A DNA stretch of 64,000 bases from Dendrophyllia cribrosa (lineage: Eukaryota; Cnidaria; Anthozoa; Scleractinia; Dendrophylliidae), in NCBI GenBank assembly GCA_024195265.1, contig JAJLRJ010000011.1, positions 21,714,027 to 21,778,026 on the forward strand, read 5' to 3'. A program made the position numbers and the translations under genes. The notes beneath the pieces are model-generated. The model did not search any database and was not told the origin of the DNA. It was given only the letters and a program-made list of their open reading frames with translations. Of this stretch, positions 1 to 12,456 are shown in pieces (position 1 is the stretch's first letter; each line of letters begins with the position of its first letter).

Positions 1-1439
1 AATCCTCTATGCTTCCAACAAGTTAGCCTGCGAACAGGCTTTTGGTTCGGAGGGGCGCTATTTTACGGCGCGAAGCGCCGGCATTGAAGGGGAGCCTGCA
101 CGCGAGTTTCAGAATATCGAATGTCTGCGTCCAAATTTTGGACGCAAACCTGGAAGCGCTGATTGGTGGACTTTAATTATTCATGACGTAATCGTAGTTT
201 TTCATTTCCGGTAGAGAAATTAGAAATTAGAAATTATTAGAGAAATTACTCGTTTCTTTCTGTTCAGAATTATTTTTGTCCGGTACAGAGTAACGTTTTC
301 ACTCAGTTCTTAATTCGAGTACATGAAATATTTCTGAGAATCCCAGACATTCTGACGAGTGCGTGCAGACATTCTGGCGAACGGGTGTGTATTAAAACAA
401 CTCGTCAATGAAAATTTAATCATTCGATGCGTAAAGTTTAAATATAATAAACATGTCTTGAATGAGTTGAATCGCCGTTCAATAAGCTTCTTGGTAGTTT
501 GCCTGGGGAGGCAGCGGATTTTTGTTTTATCTTCACGAGGAGCTGTACCCAAGCGGCGAAGCCATAAGCGATCGGTTGTCTATTTTGTCGCTCGGTTAAA
601 AATAGTTTTGTCGATTTCTTCTGAATCATTGTCGTCTTTCTGATCAGAATTATTTTTATCCAACTCTTTCAGTCAGTTCTGAATTCTACGGCGGGTTCGC
701 GATCAGAGTTAACGTGCAGTGCATGTCCTGGAGTCCCAGAAATGCCAGCTGAATGACCAATTCGTTCGAGATTAATGAAACGTTCATGAATTATTGTTCG
801 TTGCTAGCGGCTTTCGAATTATTTTCGCAGACGGTTTTATTTGTTTTACAGCTTCTGAAGGATTTTTTTTTAACTACGACCGACCGCTGAAATTGCGTGT
901 GTAAACAAACACGGCGAAGCGAAGCGACAAGAACTGTAAATAACTCGGAGATGGTTTTCGGCTAACTGTAACAAAACAACGTACTCTTATTTATAATGAT
1001 TTTATCCGCTTTAAGGTACTGAATTGCAGAGGCTGAAAGTATGGTAATTTTGGGAGTTTATCCGTGAGACATGGCGCTCGCGAGCGACCGGGCGCCTAGA
1101 TTTCATGTGTATCATCATTTGTTTACCTTGATTTTGAATTTTGACTTCCGGGGCGTGCTGATTGGTTAAAATTTGACAGTTGACAAGCTAAAGCAATCCG
1201 CGGGTTCTTGTGGGCGGCAGCCGGGATTTTGAAGGATGCGTGCAGGCTTCCCTTCTTCGCATGATCCCGCCGTCCGACTGGAAGCCTGTCCGCAGGCTAC
1301 CAACAAGTGAGCTAGGCACTGAATAAAATGACTGAGTACTCTGGATAATAAGGTATGCAAATTTATGTGAACATTCTCGTCAACAACAAATAAATTCGAT
1401 AATAATGTTCACACATGATCATCGTTGCATAATCTTCAC

Positions 1440-1775
1440 AACAACTGAAGAATTGAAGGTTTATGTAATCGCCACCGCACTGTATAGTGTACGTAGTCAC
1501 AATAAGTGCTGATTTCATTGTTTTAGCTGTATTCAAAATCGATGTAACAGCCAAGGGGACGGCTAAAATCGAAGATATAATGTAAAGGAGAACAGTAGGA
1601 TTTTATGAAGATCAATTGTTATTAGTTAAATAATCTTTCCAACAACTGAGAATTTGGGGGTTACGTAATGGCTACCGCACCGTATACGTAGCAACAATAA
1701 GTGCTAATTTCATTGTCAAAATGAATACAACAGCCAAAGAGGTGGCTAAAATAGAAGATGCTATTATGTAAGGGA
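1440..1775 (+). repeat. Imperfect tandem duplication of ~150 bp
   Basis: Two units (about 1437-1590 and 1635-1770) share GTGCTRATTTCATTG, ACAGCC and GGCTAAAAT landmarks. Confidence 0.55.
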
Positions 1776-1882
1776 TAATGCCCGAGCTCCGAGGCCTTCT
1801 TAAAATTTATGAACGGGGTCGAGCGCGTAGCGCGAGGACATTATTTTTATGAAGGCTGAGGAGCGAGGGTATTATCCGTTTT

Positions 1883-3738
1883 AATGCACCTTTTCATTGT
1901 TTTAGAACAAACAAACCAACGAGTTGCTGTGAAATTTTGCTCATTAGTGACAGTAGTGATTGTCTGAATACCGTAAGGATTGTGCAAGCATTTTAATCAT
2001 TGTAATGGAAAAAGTCAAACTAAAATTCAATTTTTACGACGGCTTTAATGACTCCCTTGGGGAAATTTTTCTTACCGTTGCAATCAGTTTAGCGTTTGTT
2101 AGAATTGAACAACTATGTCCTCGATGAAACGCTGTGATGCGCCGGAAGCGCCGTTTGTGATATTCTTTACTGGCCAAGTAGGATACTTTTTACAACAAGA
2201 TGGGGATAAAGTTCTCAAGTTAAGGCCCTGTCACACTATTGCGTATTAAAGAAACGTTTGAGTTGCGTATGAAAATTCATAAAATAATTTTCATACGCAC
2301 AAAATTCCCTTGAAAATACAGCGTATGACCAGCGTACTTGACCTATGAGTAACGTACCTCTAGCGTAACTCTCGCGTATTCAGCGTATGCCTAGCGTATG
2401 CTTTGCGTATAAACCATACGTCCGAATACGCACAAAATTTTTAAGCATGCTTAAAAAAAAAATTTCTGCCTCGCCGTATGCCAGCGTATGCCACCGTATG
2501 CGACCATGCTTGAAACGTATACAACCTATGCCTAACGTACCCCTAGCGTATGTCAGCGTATACCAGCGTATGAGTGATATTTTTCATACGCTGGCATACG
2601 CTAGTACGATACGCAATAGTGTGACAGGGCCATTACCGCAAAATAGGAAAAAGGAATCAGCAGGATGCAATCTTGGAACTTTGAACATGTGAGCAAGCGA
2701 AGTGAAATTTAGTACACGTTTCTATTCTTACATGACAAGGGTAAAAAGTTCCTTGACAGTTAGCAGAAGTAATAATCAGGAGTTTGGGGATATGGGCTTT
2801 GGATAAAACTTGTAGGAAATTGACGTTCAATGTAATGGAAATATTGAGTATTTGCCTTATAGTGTCTATAGTGAAGGTTTATTTAAAACTATTAACCAAG
2901 GTAGTTTAAAACATAAAAAATAAGTCCCTCGGAGATACAGGGCGTTTGTTGTTGGTCCAGAGGGATGTGTTGTTCATTTTGTTGACACGTACATGGAACA
3001 GTGTTTGTCAGAGGTGTTGTGGGTACTATCCATGTTGGAATTTTTAATAAATTTTGCTGATTTTTAAATTGAGAAGATTCTATAAAAGTACTGAGGTGGA
3101 ACAGTAGGTCATTATTGTGGTCATTGAGGTGAAACAGGAGGTTATTATTAAGTATTGTTCCACATAAGAACGATAGCAAACTTCATTGTTCTGCGGCATT
3201 AGCTCTTTCCCACATAGAATATCTTTGATTTCAAGAATAGAGGAGGAGCTGATGGTTAATAATTATATTTCATTATAAAAATAAAGAAAATCCATTTGCG
3301 TCAAATAAATTTTAGGAAATGTTCGTGCTTAACCAATCAGAATAGCAGAAGACAATAGCTAATAATTTTGCTTCTTTGATGAAGTTCCCCAAATACAATT
3401 TCTTTTAAAAATTGTATGTTGTGCGATTGGGTCTCAAATTACTTGAAACCTTAAAAAAAATTAGACAAAATGCACCTTGAACCTTAACTTTTTAGCGGTT
3501 TTTGAGTGTCGGCCAATGAGATCACTAGTTGTAACAATGAAAAATCTTGACATTCCATCGTGTTTGACATTCCATTGCCGTTCAGCGCTATCCTTCTTAT
3601 GCGGATCATTACTTAAAAATAATAACCTCCTGTTCCATTTCACTGACCACAATAATGACCTGTTGTTCCATTTCAGTGAGCATTTATGCGGATTATTACA
3701 AATAATAACCTGTTCAAAACAATGAAAAGGTGCATTAA
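1883..3738. repeat. Inverted repeat pair bounding 1.86 kb
   Basis: TTAATGCACCTTTTCATTGT at the left is inverted at 3711-3738. The 2224 element lies within. A second inverted pair (3092-3177 against 3588-3678) with arms of about 88 bp lies at the right side, suggesting nested foldback elements. Confidence 0.5.
2224..2631. mobile_element. 408-bp TIR element rich in GCGTATG
   Basis: A 23-bp perfect inverted terminus (GGCCCTGTCACACTATTGCG) encloses more than a dozen GCGTATG/CATACGC words. No clear target duplication. Non-coding. Confidence 0.75.
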
Positions 3739-3789
3739 GCAAAAAGAAAACAATGGGTTTTGATGAGAAACAGTAATTATATACCTGCA

Positions 3790-4990
3790 ATATACCTAAT
3801 AATATATATAGATTGGCTGAGCCTAACAGCGTTGCTCTTTTGAACAGAAAGCCGATGACAAACTTAACTGTGGTGAACGGTCGGAAGCACAGAAATAAAA
3901 TTGACGACCGGGCTATTTTTTAATTTTAGCAATTCTCAAAAACAGACTTACGCGACCGTTTGCACAGTACATTTAGACCGTACAAAAGTTCACAAAAACA
4001 ACTTTTTCTTCGTCTAGAATAACTAGTATACGACTAATTTCCAAATAAAATACACCTGCTGCTTATAAAAATTGTCCGAGAAACTGATTTGGAAATCAAA
4101 ATTGCAAAATTTACATACGACCACGCGAGTGAAGTTTACAACTATAAAATCCAAGTCTTGTTTTGTTTACATAAAATCGCTTTTCAACCTATGTCATGAA
4201 TGAACAAACACATGGAAATGGACAACACAATCTTCTTTCGAAAAATTTTATTCAAATCTCCATAAGTTTATGTTTAAAAGCAAAACGCGAACCATTTATA
4301 GCTCATCGAGGCCGAGATATCTCCGATGAAAGAAATCAAAAATTTAATTGAGCGCGTTTTATAAACAATTCTCCAAAACTAGCAAGAACACAAAGAAAAA
4401 GTCAATCACAGATTGACATCAACATAAATTCCCATCGAAAAATGTATTTTGTTTTACCTTTAAGTCCCTCCACTGCTTGGAAATTTTTTTATCTCCGCTT
4501 CTTCAGTGACAAAGTGACAAAGTGACAAACACTGCTCCCGCATTGCTCCCATCCTCGCAGCAAGATTTTATCCCTGAAAGCTCTTCTTTTTCCACTATAG
4601 CGGCTTCTGAGTATCCCTTAATTAGTATCCCTGTCTTGAGTAGCAAACCGCGAAAAAATGCAGGAGAATAACGACTTTAATTTAAACGGTTAAATTCTCC
4701 GCTAAACACAACAGTGTTTTCCCAGGTGACGTGAAATTGCAAAGATCAAGGATGTTGTGTGGCGTCATACGTGCATGTTTTACGACGGTATACGCGCCCG
4801 CGAGTTAGCCCTGCGCGTACGCCGGGCACACAACGCGCCCGCGAAACATTCCGCTAGCCATGACCGTGAAAAATGACGGGCATGGGTTCTATGGTTCTCT
4901 GGTTCTATGAGTATGGGGCTCCGCGCAGGCCTTCGTCCCGCAGAGCTCCGCTAATACTGCGAGCCGAAATAATTATCTATTAAATAATGA
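3790..4990. repeat. Long interspersed repeat, copy 1
   Basis: This 1.2-kb stretch is homologous, on the opposite strand, to 38938-39772 plus 40764-40838. Shared landmarks include GATTGGCTGAGCCTAACAGC at one end and the GGGCATGGGTTCTATGG to CAGAGCTCCGCTAATA segment at the other. It directly precedes the Myb-like gene and may be the end of the transposon that carried it (inference). Confidence 0.6.
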
Positions 4991-5318
4991 CTGGTGATAT
5001 GAATAATAACTCAGTTCGCAAAAGATTCCACAATGTCCGAAGCTAAGAGGAGAAGGCCAAATTTTACGGGCCAAGAGGTTTCAGCTATAGTAGAAGGAGT
5101 GCAATGTCGAAAAAAATTCTTATTTAGCAGTCTTAACAACGTCGGCACAAACACAAAGAAAAAGCGTGCGTGGACCAAAATTACAGAACAAGTCAGTGCT
5201 GTATCGGAATGAATCAGAATGCTCGATTGCCGGTCCAATATTCTCTAAGTATTCGATCGGGCATTGTCCAGAATGATCCCGCGCGATCCTCCCGCTGGCA
5301 GGAGTCGTGTAATAAATC

Positions 5319-5453
5319 TCTTATTAACCAAGCTTGCTCGGGACCGTACTGGGAGAATATCGGCCCTCGCTGCGCTCGGTCCGTACTGTCAAGACCTCGG
5401 GCCGATATTCTCCCAGTACGGCCCTCGCGCTTGGTCAATAAGATATATACACA
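5319..5453. mobile_element. Hairpin element inside the Myb-like gene
   Basis: Two inverted arms of roughly 50 bp share GTACTGGGAGAATATCGGCC and end near TCTTATTRACCAAGC. They face each other across a short centre (about 5375-5400). Related degenerate sequence (Kcgtacg.., TTAGTCAATAA) is seen near 20220-20480. I read it as a foldback MITE that disrupted the gene. Confidence 0.6.
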
Positions 5454-5724
5454 AGAGCTGTGGAAGAAATTCGAAAGAAGTGGACGGCTCTCAAGAGTGT
5501 CACTAAGAAGAAAGCGGCGTCCAACAAAAAGGAAGCCAAGAGAACCAGTGGAGGGAGTCCGCCGCCGCCATTAAAGGAAGTGGAAGAGAAGATAATTTCA
5601 GTTTTGGGGAAAATTGTTGTTGATGGCGTTGCAGGATCAATCGACACCGCGGAGCTTAGCCAAGGTGTGATTTTTAAACCATTGTTCAAAACACATTTTT
5701 AACATATCTTTAGGTCGTGGAAAC

Positions 5725-5840
5725 AGGCTCATGGCTCATGTACGACGACCTGAATGACGTCATAAAGCCTAATACAATACAACCTAACACTACCTAACAC
5801 AATACAATACAGTCGTCGTACACCAGCCATGAGCCTGGAG
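5725..5840. repeat. Small inverted-repeat element
   Basis: CAGGCTCATGGCTCATGTAC and its approximate inverse, with TAATACAATACAACC repeats between. It lies in the presumed intron of the Myb-like gene. Confidence 0.6.
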
Positions 5841-6663
5841 ACGACAAAACTTTTTTTCGTTAACATTTTTACTCATAATGTTTCTTGGTCAAGCAAATGT
5901 GAGAAACATTTCTGTGCAAACCAAGAAACATTTGAGAAACAATATTTGTTGCGAAAGCAAAATGTTTCTGAAAAAAATAAACAGAATTGTTTTTTGGCGT
6001 CTGAAACAAATGTTGCGTGCGCAGGCAAACAAAGAGGGAAACCTTGAAAGTCACACTGAATGTTTCTGCAACAACTTTTCCTCGTTTGCCATGGCAAATC
6101 GATTTAAACAACAACAAGAACAATACATTGGGGTTATTATTTTGTTGTGGCTTTCGAAGTGGAAGACGAAACAAATACCTATAAAAAGGACTACGACGAC
6201 GAATGTTCGGAAGTGGAAGAACAGAGTTTGGCACTGGCAAAGCTTCAAAGCAGAAATCTTGAAGGCAGTGGCTGCCACGAGAAATCGGAAATTAAAGAAA
6301 TGGAGCCTAAGCGTAAAAAACAGCCCCAAAAGAAAATGTGCAAAAACAGCTACTCGAAATAGAAAAGGAGAGGTTAACGATTGGGAAGAAAAACCTCCAT
6401 ATTGCAGAATTAAGGTTGGATGTCGAGAGAGAACGACTAACAGTAGAGAAGAGAAGGTTGCAGTTAGAGACGGCTAAAATGACAGCTAAACTGGTAGTAA
6501 AAAGGCCATGAATCAATCATGCAATTTTTCAATGAACTGCGTGCGACAATAAAATGTTGTGACACAAATAGCCATTTGATGTATTGAAGCAAACAATCAT
6601 GAAATAATGTAACTGACTTGACGTATAAATTAAACAGTAAAGTATTGCATTATGAGTTCTCGT

Positions 6664-6901
6664 TACTCGTGGCGCAGCACACGAGTTGTAAATCCGGCTC
6701 TGAGTTGCTTTTTTTTTTCGTGTTACATTAACGCATGCAAATTTATGCACGCATATTTAAGTTTATGTCGACGACTATATGGCTTCCAGCCATGAAATAC
6801 ATACCGCAAAATCTTTCCGTGTGTAGACTGGAGAAGCAAAACTACAGCGTATAATTGCGAGTTTACAAGACAATGCAAGGCGTTCATGGATGGATAGGAC
6901 C
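6664..6901 (+). repeat. Interspersed repeat family R1, short copy
   Basis: About 240 bp matching the first part of the 7230 copy, ending at GGATGGATAGGACC. It lies 330 bp upstream of the longer copy in the same orientation. Confidence 0.65.
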
Positions 6902-7229
6902 AAGGACAAAATTGCACCACAACATTCATATTCTTTTTTTGCAATATGCACGTAGATGACGGGTTCAAGGTATTGAGTTTTCAATAGTAATTATGCTTGT
7001 ACTGGAATTATTGAGGTAAAAATCATATGCTATCCTGAGCTAAATAAATGCAAATAAATATTATGAAATCTAATGTTTCAGTTTGTTTTAGGTCCGATCG
7101 AATAAGCTTTATTTTAACAATAAAGCATGCTATGATTTGTAATTTTTTTATTTAGTGGTTTTGATATAAGATACAGTTTTTGTAGCGATTTTATTAACAC
7201 CACAACTTCATAATTTTGTACACAGTAAT

Positions 7230-8043
7230 TACTCGTGGCGTAGCACAGGAGTTGTAAATTCGGCTCTGAGTTGCTTTTCTTTTTCGTGTACATTAGCGCA
7301 TGCAAATTTATGCACGCATATTTAAGTTTATGTCGACGACTATATGGCTTTCAGCCATGAAATACATACCGCAAAATCTTTCCGTGTGTTGATTGGAAAA
7401 GCAAAACTACAGCGTATAATTGCGAGTTTACAAGACAATGCAAAGCGTTCATGGATGGATAGGACCGTTTGTTATTGTGTTCGCCGCTTACTCCTGTGGG
7501 ATTTTTGTCCCGGCTACTGAATGTAGTGAATGTAATGTAGTCTTACTTTTGAACCCGTGAATACGTGAAAGCGTAATGAACGGGTTATCGGTAACGGTGG
7601 GTATAGTAATTTCAATTCAATCACTCATTCACCTACTCACTCGCTCCTTCCATCAGCTGTAAACTTAGTGAGTCAAGAATGCTTTGTTACGAATGCGTTT
7701 CGTAACAAGACCAACGTGAATCCAGCGATAACAATAATTAATTTGATGTAAACGAATATAAACAACAATAAGCTTAAAGATGTTTCGCATTTGGAGTCTT
7801 TAGTGCAACATTAAAATCGATCTAAAACGATTTTTCAACCGAAACACGCGTTTTGATGTGGATTTACCTTGAAATAATAAAATTTAGTCGTAATTGAGTT
7901 GAGTTCCTCGATAGTGTAGAGGATTGAGGTTGTGGCTTAGTGCTTGCAAGGCCCGAGTTCAAGCCACGCTCGGGTCCTTTTTTCCCCCTTTTTTTCTTTT
8001 TTTTGGACTGGACATTATGAAAGTGATGTACTGTTTTTTTCTT
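7230..8043 (+). repeat. Interspersed repeat family R1, long copy
   Basis: Begins ACTCGTGGCGTAGCACAGGA and ends near GGACATTATGAAAGTGATGT. Homologous along its length to 27540-28415. A tRNA-like box region (GGCCCGAGTTCAAGCCACGC) lies at about 7905-7977. The LINE fragment starts immediately downstream. Confidence 0.65.
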
Positions 8044-8059
8044 TGCCAACCAAATATTT

Positions 8060-9050
8060 TTTTAATATGGAAAGGAGAAACTACAACAGGAAAGTCATCA
8101 CAGAAATTAAAGGGTCAAATGGGAAGGTGGTGGCTAATGACAAGGGGATTATGAATGAGATTCAAAAGTTTTATGAGGAATTATACAGTTTGTGTGTAGA
8201 CGACATCACAGATGCTTTTGAAACATTTACTGCGGGTGTGAATATTCCGAAACTATCTGAAGAAGAAAAAATGATCTTGAAGGAAATATAACCGTAGAGG
8301 AATGTGACAAAGTCTTGCAATCCTTCCAAAATGGAAAGTCTTCGGGGGACGACGGCTTCACAATCGAGTTTTATAAACAATTCTTCGGTCTCCTCAGTCA
8401 AGATCTCGTTGACTGCTTTAATGCCGCTTACGAATCACGTGAAATGTAAATTTCCCAACGTAGAGGTGTTATAACACTCATTTCCAAGAAGGACTCTAAC
8501 TCTCTGCTCCTGTCGAGCTGGCGTCCAATAACATTATTGAATGTTGACTATAAAATCGCGTCAAAAGTTATTTCTAAAAGGTTAGAACTTTATCTACCAA
8601 CTTTGATTCATACTGATCAGTCCGGTTTTATGAAAGAGAGATTCATAGGACAACATATTCGACTTGTTAATGACATTCTACAACAAACCGCCGGAACTGC
8701 AAAAGATCCCAGGGATCTTATTATGTCTTGACTTTCAAAAGGCGTTTGACACTGTGGAATGGGCCTTTATTCAGTAAACACTCTCTCTTTAACTTTGGGA
8801 GCAACATTAGAAGATGGATTTCTACCTTCTATGATAACACTGAAAGTAGTGTCATAAACAATGGTTTCTGTACTAATTATTTTAAATTATCGAGAGGTGT
8901 AAGACAAGGCCGTCCTTTGTCTCACTATTTGTTTATCCTTGTAGCTGAGGTTCTAGCCACTAAGATAAGACAGGACAATAGTGTTAAAGGAATTAAAATA
9001 TTCGATACTGAACTTAAGTTAAAGGGAGGGTTTCACGGTTCGGCGCATGT
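8060..9050 (+). mobile_element. Decayed LINE (non-LTR) reverse transcriptase
   Basis: Several frames carry conserved pieces in order: WRPITLLNVDYKIASKVI, DQSGFMKERFIGQHIRLVND, LDFQKAFDTVEW, GVRQGRPLS and EVLATKIR. These are typical of the reverse transcriptase of L1/Tx1-type elements. The sequence is broken by frameshifts and in-frame stops and ends before the catalytic FADD box. Confidence 0.8.
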
Positions 9051-9339
9051 GCACAGATTAAAATGCTTTATTCGCTTACTTGCCAATGAATTTTATCGGT
9101 TAAAAAACCACTCACATCTACTTCAATAATCACATACTATAATAAGTCCAAACAAAGCGAAGGATGACCAAAATTCACAGAAAACTTCAACGGGTTACAC
9201 CGACAAAGTTAACACTGAATAAAACCTTTGACCCAAAGGATTTATTCTACGCTCTGGTGGCTTTCATGGCGCACATTGGTATGTATAATCATCCATTCAA
9301 TCAGCGACATTTTCACGGTCAAATTTCCCGCCAGAGTTA

Positions 9340-9507
9340 TCTACTCGCTACGTTATGCCTCGTTGTCAAAGCGAGGCTAGGTGCACAACCTTTCATATGA
9401 AGATGAGTTTTATTTGCATTTGAATAAAAAGCCATTTTCATATGAAAGGTTGTGCACCTAGCCTCGCTTTGACAACGAGGCATAACGTAACTCGGAAATG
9501 ACCTATT
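9340..9507. mobile_element. Second copy of the ATAGGCC foldback MITE
   Basis: Arms share CCTCGTTGTCAAAGCGAGGC and its inverse with the 41075 copy. The left terminus is diverged; the right ends ACTCGGAAATGACCTATT. Confidence 0.7.
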
Positions 9508-9641
9508 AAAAATGTTTAAGAAATTTTTTTTTACACGGCCGCGGAAATTCAGTTCCAGGCGTTTCGGGTAACTGCCATTATTAAAAGCCGAACCAGATGA
9601 TCAGCCTCCCCACCTAGTCCAGCACACAACCTCCTCCCCAC

Positions 9642-9678
<37 letters not shown>
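9642..9678. repeat. AC dinucleotide microsatellite
   Basis: About 18 AC repeats without interruption. Confidence 0.95.
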
Positions 9679-9681
<3 letters not shown>

Positions 9682-10759
9682 ATGCTAATCAGCTTTACTT
9701 CTCTCACGTTAATGCTATTTCAGAACACTTTTAAGTGATTTAAAAATCATAAATAAAAGGGCTCTAAGAGCCATCTCGTGAATACGAAACAACGGAAGGT
9801 TAAGTTCACAGATCGGTTTTAATTTTCCATACTGAGTTTGAAGTCAAAGTACAGAAGAATAAAAAAGATCTAAACGACCAAAACATCTTAGCGTGACATA
9901 AATATGCATTGTGTGAAACAGACAACTGGATGACGTAAAAACATTGGGAAATTAAAAAACGTTTACCACATTTTAAATCATCTTTTAACACGTAATACAC
10001 TGGGGAATTAAAAAAGTTTACAAATGATGGAACGAGTGAAAATTTGCATATGTGTCCCCGTATACTATATCTCGATCAACGCTTCGCGAAGGTATAACTT
10101 TCTTTCTGGCGTGAAATAAATCCAAATATGACGTGATACACCTATCCAGGATAATTTAATATCAGTTGTAAAATAATGTGCCGTTTTAAACATTTCCCTG
10201 CTAGGCTGTTTTAAGCTGTTTTACAGTGAATTTGTCACAAGAAAACAACGTATTTTGGTAAAATGACGATTGTTTGTACTCCGGTGTAAAGCAGCTTTCC
10301 GTCATCTAATTTTTTCTCTTTTTCGTTGAGGCAAACCCATCTTGTAATCAACTATCCTGAATTTCCAGTGCGACGCGACTTAATTAACGTGAGCACCCAA
10401 CAAAATTTTTGGATAAGTTTGCACGATATCACCAGCTAATTCTTATAATTATTTCCGTAACTGATCGTGCTCAACTTTGCGAAGAGGCGTTCCCCTCAAT
10501 TAAATTCGTGTTCTCTCATTGGCTAACTTGTAAAAATGTTTGTTGGGTGCCCAAGGTAAGACGTGTCGCACTGTAAACGGCCTTTTTACGCATCAGGTAG
10601 TATTCTCACGCATCGTTACATGTGTTCGCGAGATTTTGTGTTGTCGACGGTGGTGCAAGGCAAAAAGCGTATGTTTTTTCAATTTGTGGAATCCCCTACA
10701 GTCTTTGCCCCCTCCACTTCGGTGAATAGTTGTTAACTATTATTTTTGGTTTGCACAAA

Positions 10760-10855
10760 CGTCTGTGAACAGCCACACAACTGGTGTGCATCATTTCAGT
10801 ACCTCTCACGATGACTCCATCACAACTGAGTACTGGCTGAATGTGAATGAGCTAG
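10760..10855 (+). pseudogene. Decayed duplicate of the 10977 exon
   Basis: This segment encodes TSVNSHTTGVHHFST, DDSITTEYWLNVN, clearly homologous to TSVSNHPIGVHPFNV, GDSITNEYWMGGN of the real exon about 210 bp downstream. The acceptor AG has become TTTTTGG and there is no matching donor. I read it as a tandem exon duplication that lost its splice sites. Confidence 0.6.
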
Positions 10856-10976
10856 TGTACTTTGTTAAAATGTTGGCATATTTCAACAAAAATTCCTGCA
10901 GAATAACCGGACGGTTAAACGAGTTGTCGAGTTTTATTTATAAAATAAAATAAAATAATGTTTACTATTATTTTAG

Positions 10977-11080
10977 GTATGGAAAAACATCTGTGAGCAA
11001 TCACCCAATTGGTGTGCATCCTTTCAATGTCGTTCACGGTGACTCCATCACAAATGAGTACTGGATGGGAGGAAACTGTA
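10977..11080 (+). CDS. Penultimate exon of an unrecognised gene
   Basis: The exon lies between a TTATTATTTTAG acceptor and an AACT|GTAAGT donor. It encodes YGKTSVSNHPIGVHPFNVVH, then GDSITNEYWMGGN. It enters in phase 2 and leaves one T, which joins the next exon (12457) in frame. I do not recognise the domain. The Cys-poor, Trp/Gly/Asn-rich text resembles an extracellular beta domain. Upstream exons were not found, so the N-terminus is unknown. Confidence 0.6.
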
Positions 11081-11127
11081 AGTAATAAGAACAAGATAGT
11101 TGCTTAAAGCATAAGGTGTAATTGTTT

Positions 11128-11294
11128 ATTTTCGAATTGCCCATAATACACTTTGTTTGCCCACCAAATTTTTCATAAACCGATTGTTTTGAAATGCTCT
11201 TGGGAATATGCAGTCCTCCCGAGAGCATTTACAAACAAAAGTTTATGCAAAATTTGGGGGGCAAACAAAGTGTATTATGGGAAATTCGAAAATA
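11128..11294. repeat. Foldback MITE in the unrecognised gene's intron
   Basis: Ends TATTTTCGAATTGCCCATAA and inverse; CACTTTGTTTGCCC is mirrored inside. It lies between the exons at 10977 and 12457. Confidence 0.75.
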
Positions 11295-11861
11295 GAGAAT
11301 AGCACTTGAGTCGCAAGCGATCCAGATGGCCGGCGCGGACCACAACCCGGTTTCTATATAACGAGGCAACTAGTAGTGCTCTTACCCCCTCCCCCCTGGA
11401 TAAGAGGCTTCAGTCTATCACAGGGTTTTTTTTTTTTTTTTTACAACTTTATTTTAAACAATACATTATTTACATAACTACAATTACAATATGATATTAC
11501 ACGAACTACGCAGATGTACAATTACATTTACAAATTTACTAATACTAATTGTAGAAGTTATAGAAGAACTGTCCACTTTCGGCGAAAAGCAGGCAAGCAT
11601 TTCTTTGCAATTGCAGTTTCTTTAATTATTTCAATTTTTTCTTGGATTCGCAGCAGGAAGTTACAAAAGTATAGTTCACCTTGGCGCCTGTTTGACGTGC
11701 AGAATATATAGTATTTTGCTATTAAAATTGAGTAGTTTAATGCCTGCCAGTATTTTGTATTGTCAAAGTAGCCGTATAAAATGCTACCATGTTTTAAAGA
11801 AAGTCTTTCACGTGCTTCTATCAAAGGGTTACCTCCAGTATTTTGTTCACCGGTATCTAAT

Positions 11862-11976
11862 TATGCACATAATTTATGCACATAGTTTATGCACGTAGTT
11901 TATGTACATACTTTATGCACATAGATTATGCACATACTTTATGCACATAATTTATGCACATACTTTATACACATAA
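11862..11976. repeat. TTTATGCACATA minisatellite
   Basis: About seven units of a 16-base repeat with variants, in the intron of the unrecognised gene. Confidence 0.8.
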
Positions 11977-12456
11977 GAGAATACACACAATAATGGGCAA
12001 ACTTTCTTGTCTAAGAAAATAACACGATCGATGAAACATCAGAGATAGTTCGAGAAACAAGGAAAACCTCTTCAGATTTACACAAATTGACTGAACAAAG
12101 AAACAAATCAAAGGCTGCTATGAGTCAACTCGTGAATACGAAACGCTCTAAATAAAAGATTATGCATAGCTTCGAACCCTCCCCTCTCCTAGACGTTTTT
12201 GCTCCGTCGATCCCCTACCCTTCCCTCCCTCCAAAGCCGTCTCCATGGTAACTTAGCAGGGGGACAATTACATATCACAAGCTCAATGTTTACAGCTGAT
12301 CGAGCGATCGAGTTAAATTTCTACCCAAATGCTGCAACTTGTTTAAACAATTCGCGTATTCTCGAGTTAAAAAGGGCAAACAAGGTCTTTAGGGGGGGGG
12401 GGGGGGGGGGGAGAGGGGGTGAGAGATAATCATCATTTATGTATTTCATTTTACAG

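Larger units (their letters stand above)
5033..6511 (+). pseudogene. Myb/SANT-like (Harbinger/NAIF1-type) gene, interrupted and frameshifted
   Basis: From ATG 5033 the frame reads MSEAKRRRPNFTGQEVSAIV, then KKRAWTKITEQVSAVSE and a stop at 5210-5212. It resumes at 5454 as RAVEEIRKKWTALKSVTKKK, GSIDTAELSQ. Together these form the Myb/SANT-like domain found in PIF/Harbinger accessory proteins and NAIF1 relatives. The 241-bp gap holds a hairpin element. After a possible donor at 5665 a C-terminal part appears from about 6147. It contains LEIEKERL and LRLDVERERL coiled coil and ends at TGA 6509-6511, with a one-base frameshift at the A-run near 6315. Not functional as read. Confidence 0.7.

Noticed and set aside
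5869..6477. 199-codon plus-strand ORF starting MFLGQANVRNISV
   Set aside because: It runs in the wrong frame relative to the coiled-coil part of the Myb-like gene and has no domain signal.
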